Positions 33,327 to 35,816 of a stretch of DNA of 35,816 nt are shown here, piece after piece. The DNA comes from JBGPHT01 sp041484525 (lineage in GTDB: Bacteria; Acidobacteriota; Terriglobia; Bryobacterales; Bryobacteraceae): the NCBI GenBank assembly GCA_041484525.1, contig JBGPHT010000073.1, forward strand, positions 1 through 35,816. Direction: 5' to 3'. Positions within the stretch are counted from its first letter, which is position 1. Each line of letters starts with the position of its first letter. The notes beneath the pieces are model-generated. The model had not been told where the DNA came from. It saw only the letters and a program-made list of their open reading frames with translations, and ran no database searches. A program made the position numbers and the translations under genes.

Positions 33327-34846
33327 AGGACCCCTCTTTGGGTTCGCGGCCGGTGAAACGTGTAGGAGCCGATCGCCGCGGCGGGTTCGTAAGCCCGTTC
33401 GATGGCCGACCGCACGCGCGGCGTGTAGCGCTCGGGCAGATCCAGATTGGTTACCACGATGGCGTCGAACTTGCGATTGAGGATCATGTTCACAAAAGGA
33501 GTCTCATCCCATTGCCCGGCGAGGCTCAGGCTGGTGATGATCGCCGGTTCCGCGGGAACCTCTTTGCCGGCGTTCATGAGCAGCGTCATGTCTTCGGAAT
33601 ACACCCGACCTGGAGTGTCGCGGACAACCTGAAGCGCGCGCGCGTAGGCCTCGACCGCGCCCCGGTCGCGCGCGCGCTCGGGCGGTGAGAGTGGCTCGAC
33701 AGCGGGCGGGATCGCCGCCACCACGGCGCCGAGGGCTACGGCAAAAACAGCCGCCGGAGCGGCCAGCGCGTGCCTTCGCGGTTTGGCAAGCAGCAGCCGG
33801 AAGAGTAGCAGCCCGGCGAGCGCGCCGAAGACAAAGTTCAGTTCCATGAAGTAATTGACGTTCGACCCGATCTTGCCGGCCGCGAGAGAGCCGAGAGCGG
33901 CGAAGAGCAGTTCGAACGAGAGTACCACGGCGGCGCGATGATACCGGCTGCGTTCGCAGGCCGCGCGCAGCCGCGATCGCCAGGCTCCGGGCGCGAACCG
34001 GAATATGCGCGTCCACAGCAGCCAGGCTTCGGCGAAAGCCATCGCCGCCAGCGGCAAGGCTTGGCGTAGATTCCGGCTCCAGGCGACCGCCGCGAGGCCG
34101 AAGCTGTACGGGTTCACGTTGTACCGGACCGTGTTCAGCAGAAAGCCGCCATGCGTCGCCGCCTCCAGCCACGCCAGCGGGACGCCGCCTAAAAGAGCCG
34201 CGAAAGCCGCCAGCCGGAGAGCGCGTGCCGGCCGCAGGAGAAACGTCACCAACAGGCACGCCGCCGGCGCCGCGAACAGCGTCTGCTTAGTGAACAGGGC
34301 CAGAACGAAGAGCGCAAACGCCGCGGCTTGTCCGGGCGCGCTGTGGCGCGAAAGAATGAAGACCGCCAGACCGCTCAGCGAGAAAAACAGGCCGAGCGAA
34401 TCCACGCGCGCGAGACGGGCGAAACTCATGGCGTCGAAAGAGAGAGCGAGACAGGGCCCGAACAGCGCGGCAGCCAGCCGGTATAGGGCGGGAGCGCGTC
34501 GCGGCAGGCTGCTGTATATAAGGATGGCCAGCGCCGCCACCGAACCGGCTGCCGCGGCCAGAGAGAGAAGACGCGCCGCCCAGATCCAATCGCCGGCGAG
34601 ACCAGCCGCCCATCGCGCCGCCAGATGATAAACGGGCGGATAGTGGAACACGAGGTACGGATAGCTGCCGATCGGTTTGTACGCTGCCGTCAGGTCCGTC
34701 ACATGCGCCGATTGCCACCACACCAGTCCTTCGCCGTAGTCGAGTTGGCGCCGGCTGTGGGCGCGCACCGCGCCGCCCACGAAAAAGGCCGACGCCAAAG
34801 CCAGCAGACAGACTACCAGCGCGACTGCGTAATACCTTTTCCCCAT
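33323..34846 (-). CDS. Multi-spanning membrane protein, GT39/PMT-like glycosyltransferase family
   Basis: 507 residues with about 10-11 hydrophobic spans (AVALVVCLLALASAFFVGGA onward). After helix 1 it reads RQLDYGEGLVWWQSAHV, with the D-x-x-E acid pair of GT-C transferases; then PYLVFHYPPVYHLAARWAAG and SFARLARVDSLGLFFSLSG. The C-terminal portion (KFDAIVVTNLDLPERYTP) is soluble. It shows no special likeness to the paralogous pair at 25096 and 30918. A polyprenyl-phosphate-sugar transferase of the cell envelope is the best guess. It is first in a two-gene minus operon. ATG 34846 is the start; the 218 bases upstream, up to the toxin gene, hold no other gene. Confidence 0.8.
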   Translation of the reverse strand: MGKRYYAVALVVCLLALASAFFVGGAVRAHSRRQLDYGEGLVWWQSAHVTDLTAAYKPIGSYPYLVFHYPPVYHLAARWAAGLAGDWIWAARLLSLAAAAGSVAALAILIYSSLPRRAPALYRLAAALFGPCLALSFDAMSFARLARVDSLGLFFSLSGLAVFILSRHSAPGQAAAFALFVLALFTKQTLFAAPAACLLVTFLLRPARALRLAAFAALLGGVPLAWLEAATHGGFLLNTVRYNVNPYSFGLAAVAWSRNLRQALPLAAMAFAEAWLLWTRIFRFAPGAWRSRLRAACERSRYHRAAVVLSFELLFAALGSLAAGKIGSNVNYFMELNFVFGALAGLLLFRLLLAKPRRHALAAPAAVFAVALGAVVAAIPPAVEPLSPPERARDRGAVEAYARALQVVRDTPGRVYSEDMTLLMNAGKEVPAEPAIITSLSLAGQWDETPFVNMILNRKFDAIVVTNLDLPERYTPRVRSAIERAYEPAAAIGSYTFHRPRTQRGVL

Positions 34847-35027
34847 GGCGTGCCCAATTCTACAACGCGTGCCGGAGAGGGCGGAGTTCTTACTTCACCA
34901 TCATTCGGCTGTCGGAGACAAGGCTGGCGACGGAGAGGACCCGCGCACTCTCTTTAGATTGCTTCCAGTCCGGCAGCGCGGCAAGCTCCCAGAGAGACGC
35001 TCAAGCAGCCGCTTACCAATTATTCCC

Positions 35028-35060
35028 TTGACTCTATATTCCTTTTAAGCTATATGGGAG
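35028..35060 (+). promoter_or_regulatory. Possible promoter and ribosome-binding site of the toxin-antitoxin genes
   Basis: TTGACT (35028-35033) and TATATG (35051-35056) are 17 bases apart, close to the sigma-70 consensus. A ribosome-binding site GGGAG lies at 35056-35060, 4 bases before ATG 35065, so the two signals overlap and the transcript would be nearly leaderless. One of them may be chance. Confidence 0.35.
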
Positions 35061-35064
35061 AAAA

Positions 35065-35424
35065 ATGGCCGACGTGCTCTTCACGGTCGAATTCGAAGCC
35101 TGGTGGGACGAATTGACCTAGGAAGAACAGGATTCTGTTGACCGCTTGGTTCGCCTGCTGATGGCCTCTGGAACGTCCCTTGGCTTTCCGCACAGCTCCG
35201 GAATCGTAGGTAGCGTCTATTCCCATATGCGGGAACTCCGCATCCAGCATGCCGGAAATCCGTACCGCGTGCTTTATGCTTTTGACCCGAAGCGACGCGC
35301 CATATTGCCGATCGGCGGAGAGAAGACCGGAAACGACCGCTGGTATGAGATCTTCGTTCCGCAGGCGGACCGCATTTACGCCAACCATCTCAAGGAAATG
35401 GAGAGTGAAGACGATGCCCACTAA
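35065..35424 (+). pseudogene. RelE/HigB (Gp49-like) toxin with in-frame amber codon
   Basis: From ATG 35065 the frame reads MADVLFTVEFEAWWDELT, then TAG at 35119-35121, then EEQDSVDRLVRLLMASGTSL, GFPHSSGIVGSVYSHMRELR, IQHAGNPYRVLYAFDPKRRA and later GNDRWYEIFVPQADRIYANH up to the stop at 35424. This is the whole of a phage-derived Gp49/HigB-type RelE-fold toxin (119 codons), an mRNA interferase in the family, interrupted once. The stop sits where relatives have E (DELTEEEQ), so one base change GAG to TAG explains it. Restart at ATG 35158 would lack the first strand and helix, so function is unlikely. The gene overlaps the antitoxin by 11 bases. Confidence 0.8.
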
Positions 35425-35734
35425 GAATTTCAAAGAACTACAGAACCGGATGTCTCCGGAGCGCCAGAAGCGGAACGAAGCCGCGGCCGAACAGATGCTC
35501 CGCGCTATGCCTCTCGACGAGTTGCGGGCAGTGCGGGAATATACCCAGGAGCACCTGGCCAACGTGCTCGGCATCAAGCAAGCCAGCATCTCCAAGATGG
35601 AAAGACGGACAGACATGTACATCGGCACGCTCGCCAAATTCATCGAGGCCATGGGAGGAATATTGGAAATCCGCGCACTCTTGTCCAAAACAGGTTTTGA
35701 CTTCCGACTGAGCAAAAGAAAAGCCCTCCTATAA
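35414..35734 (+). CDS. HigA-like XRE-family antitoxin
   Basis: 106 residues from ATG 35414, inside the 3' end of the toxin gene. The HTH lies at about residues 44-80: EYTQEHLANVLGIKQASISK followed by MERRTDMYIGTLAKFIEAMG, with the usual Q-x-x-L-A-x-x-L-G-x-x-Q-x-x-I-S-x-x-E pattern. A C-terminal strand part (GGILEIRALLSKTGFDFRLS) is typical of antitoxins paired with Gp49/HigB toxins. Toxin-first order with overlap is the HigBA arrangement. The antitoxin would bind the toxin and repress the shared promoter. It is intact although the toxin gene carries a stop. Confidence 0.85.
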   Translation: MPTKNFKELQNRMSPERQKRNEAAAEQMLRAMPLDELRAVREYTQEHLANVLGIKQASISKMERRTDMYIGTLAKFIEAMGGILEIRALLSKTGFDFRLSKRKALL

Positions 35735-35816
35735 TGAACGTTGGCGAACTGTTCCTTTGGCCGGAGCTTCGCCGAACGCCCCCACAAGGAAGGCAAAGCC
35801 ATCATACAAGTTGCGA
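35734..35816 (+). other. Possible start of a further reading frame, cut by the window end
   Basis: ATG 35734 overlaps the antitoxin stop by one base (TAATG) and reads MNVGELFLWPELRRTPPQGR, then QSHHTSC up to the end. The overlap is the only support; no family is recognised and no ribosome-binding site is evident. Confidence 0.15.

Noticed and set aside
35119..35121. TAG as a recoded amino acid (pyrrolysine) in the toxin
   Set aside because: Relatives have a glutamate there, no recoding signal is seen, and a single base change from GAG explains it.
35050..35805. Minus-strand open frame of 251 codons across the toxin-antitoxin genes
   Set aside because: The plus-strand frames match known toxin and antitoxin families; the reverse frame has no family features.

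Overview
The window looks like chromosomal DNA of a high-GC Acidobacteriota bacterium, most like the Solibacter/Bryobacter group. This rests on protein content seen by eye, not on a search: an acidobacterial-type VWFA protein, a fused E2-E1 2-oxoglutarate metabolism enzyme, a large secreted BNR/Asp-box repeat protein, a LytS/LytTR pair and several secreted proteins of acidobacterial style. No rRNA, tRNA or CRISPR array was seen.

Layout. (1) 1-1.65 kb is a gene-poor relic region: the 5' end of an IS transposase, a lone AraC-type DNA-binding domain and a cut-off Sel1-repeat fragment. (2) 1.65-5.46 kb (minus) is an operon for an ABC-2 exporter (ATPase, permease) and a VWFA-domain secreted protein carrying a perfect 36-bp in-frame duplication. 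(3) 5.5-7.7 kb (plus) is an ECF-like sigma factor, its overlapping zinc-finger anti-sigma factor and a secreted protein, closed by a strong hairpin. (4) 7.7-12.7 kb has two VOC-fold proteins, a 1064-residue BNR-repeat protein, a frameshifted ACT-domain gene and a small secreted protein. (5) 12.9-15.5 kb is a LytTR response regulator and its LytS-type kinase, the kinase broken by one extra base. (6) 15.5-17.3 kb has a very large hairpin, an acetyltransferase that lacks its acetyl-CoA motif, a secreted protein and a normal acetyltransferase. (7) 17.4-21.0 kb is the fused 2-oxoglutarate dehydrogenase/decarboxylase. (8) 21.0-34.8 kb is a surface-glycan type cluster: a bifunctional fucokinase/GDP-fucose pyrophosphorylase, five separate methyltransferases, a glycosyltransferase 2 fused to a degenerate methyltransferase domain, and three multi-spanning GT39-like proteins, two of which are paralogues flanking the core. 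(9) 35.0-35.7 kb is a RelE/HigB-type toxin with an in-frame amber codon, followed by an intact HTH antitoxin.

How the parts may work together. The sigma/anti-sigma unit and the LytS/LytTR pair are regulatory modules whose targets cannot be read from this DNA. The glycan cluster plausibly makes nucleotide-activated fucose, builds or transfers lipid-linked sugars at the membrane and methylates sugars or carriers; the product is unknown. Three genes carry single-base frame breaks in or beside short C runs, so sequence error must be excluded before calling them pseudogenes. I see no clear new defence or mobile system; the most unusual items are the methyltransferase-rich fucose cluster with its paralogous membrane pair, the acetyltransferase with its core deleted, the 31-bp palindrome inside a methyltransferase gene and the amber-silenced toxin.
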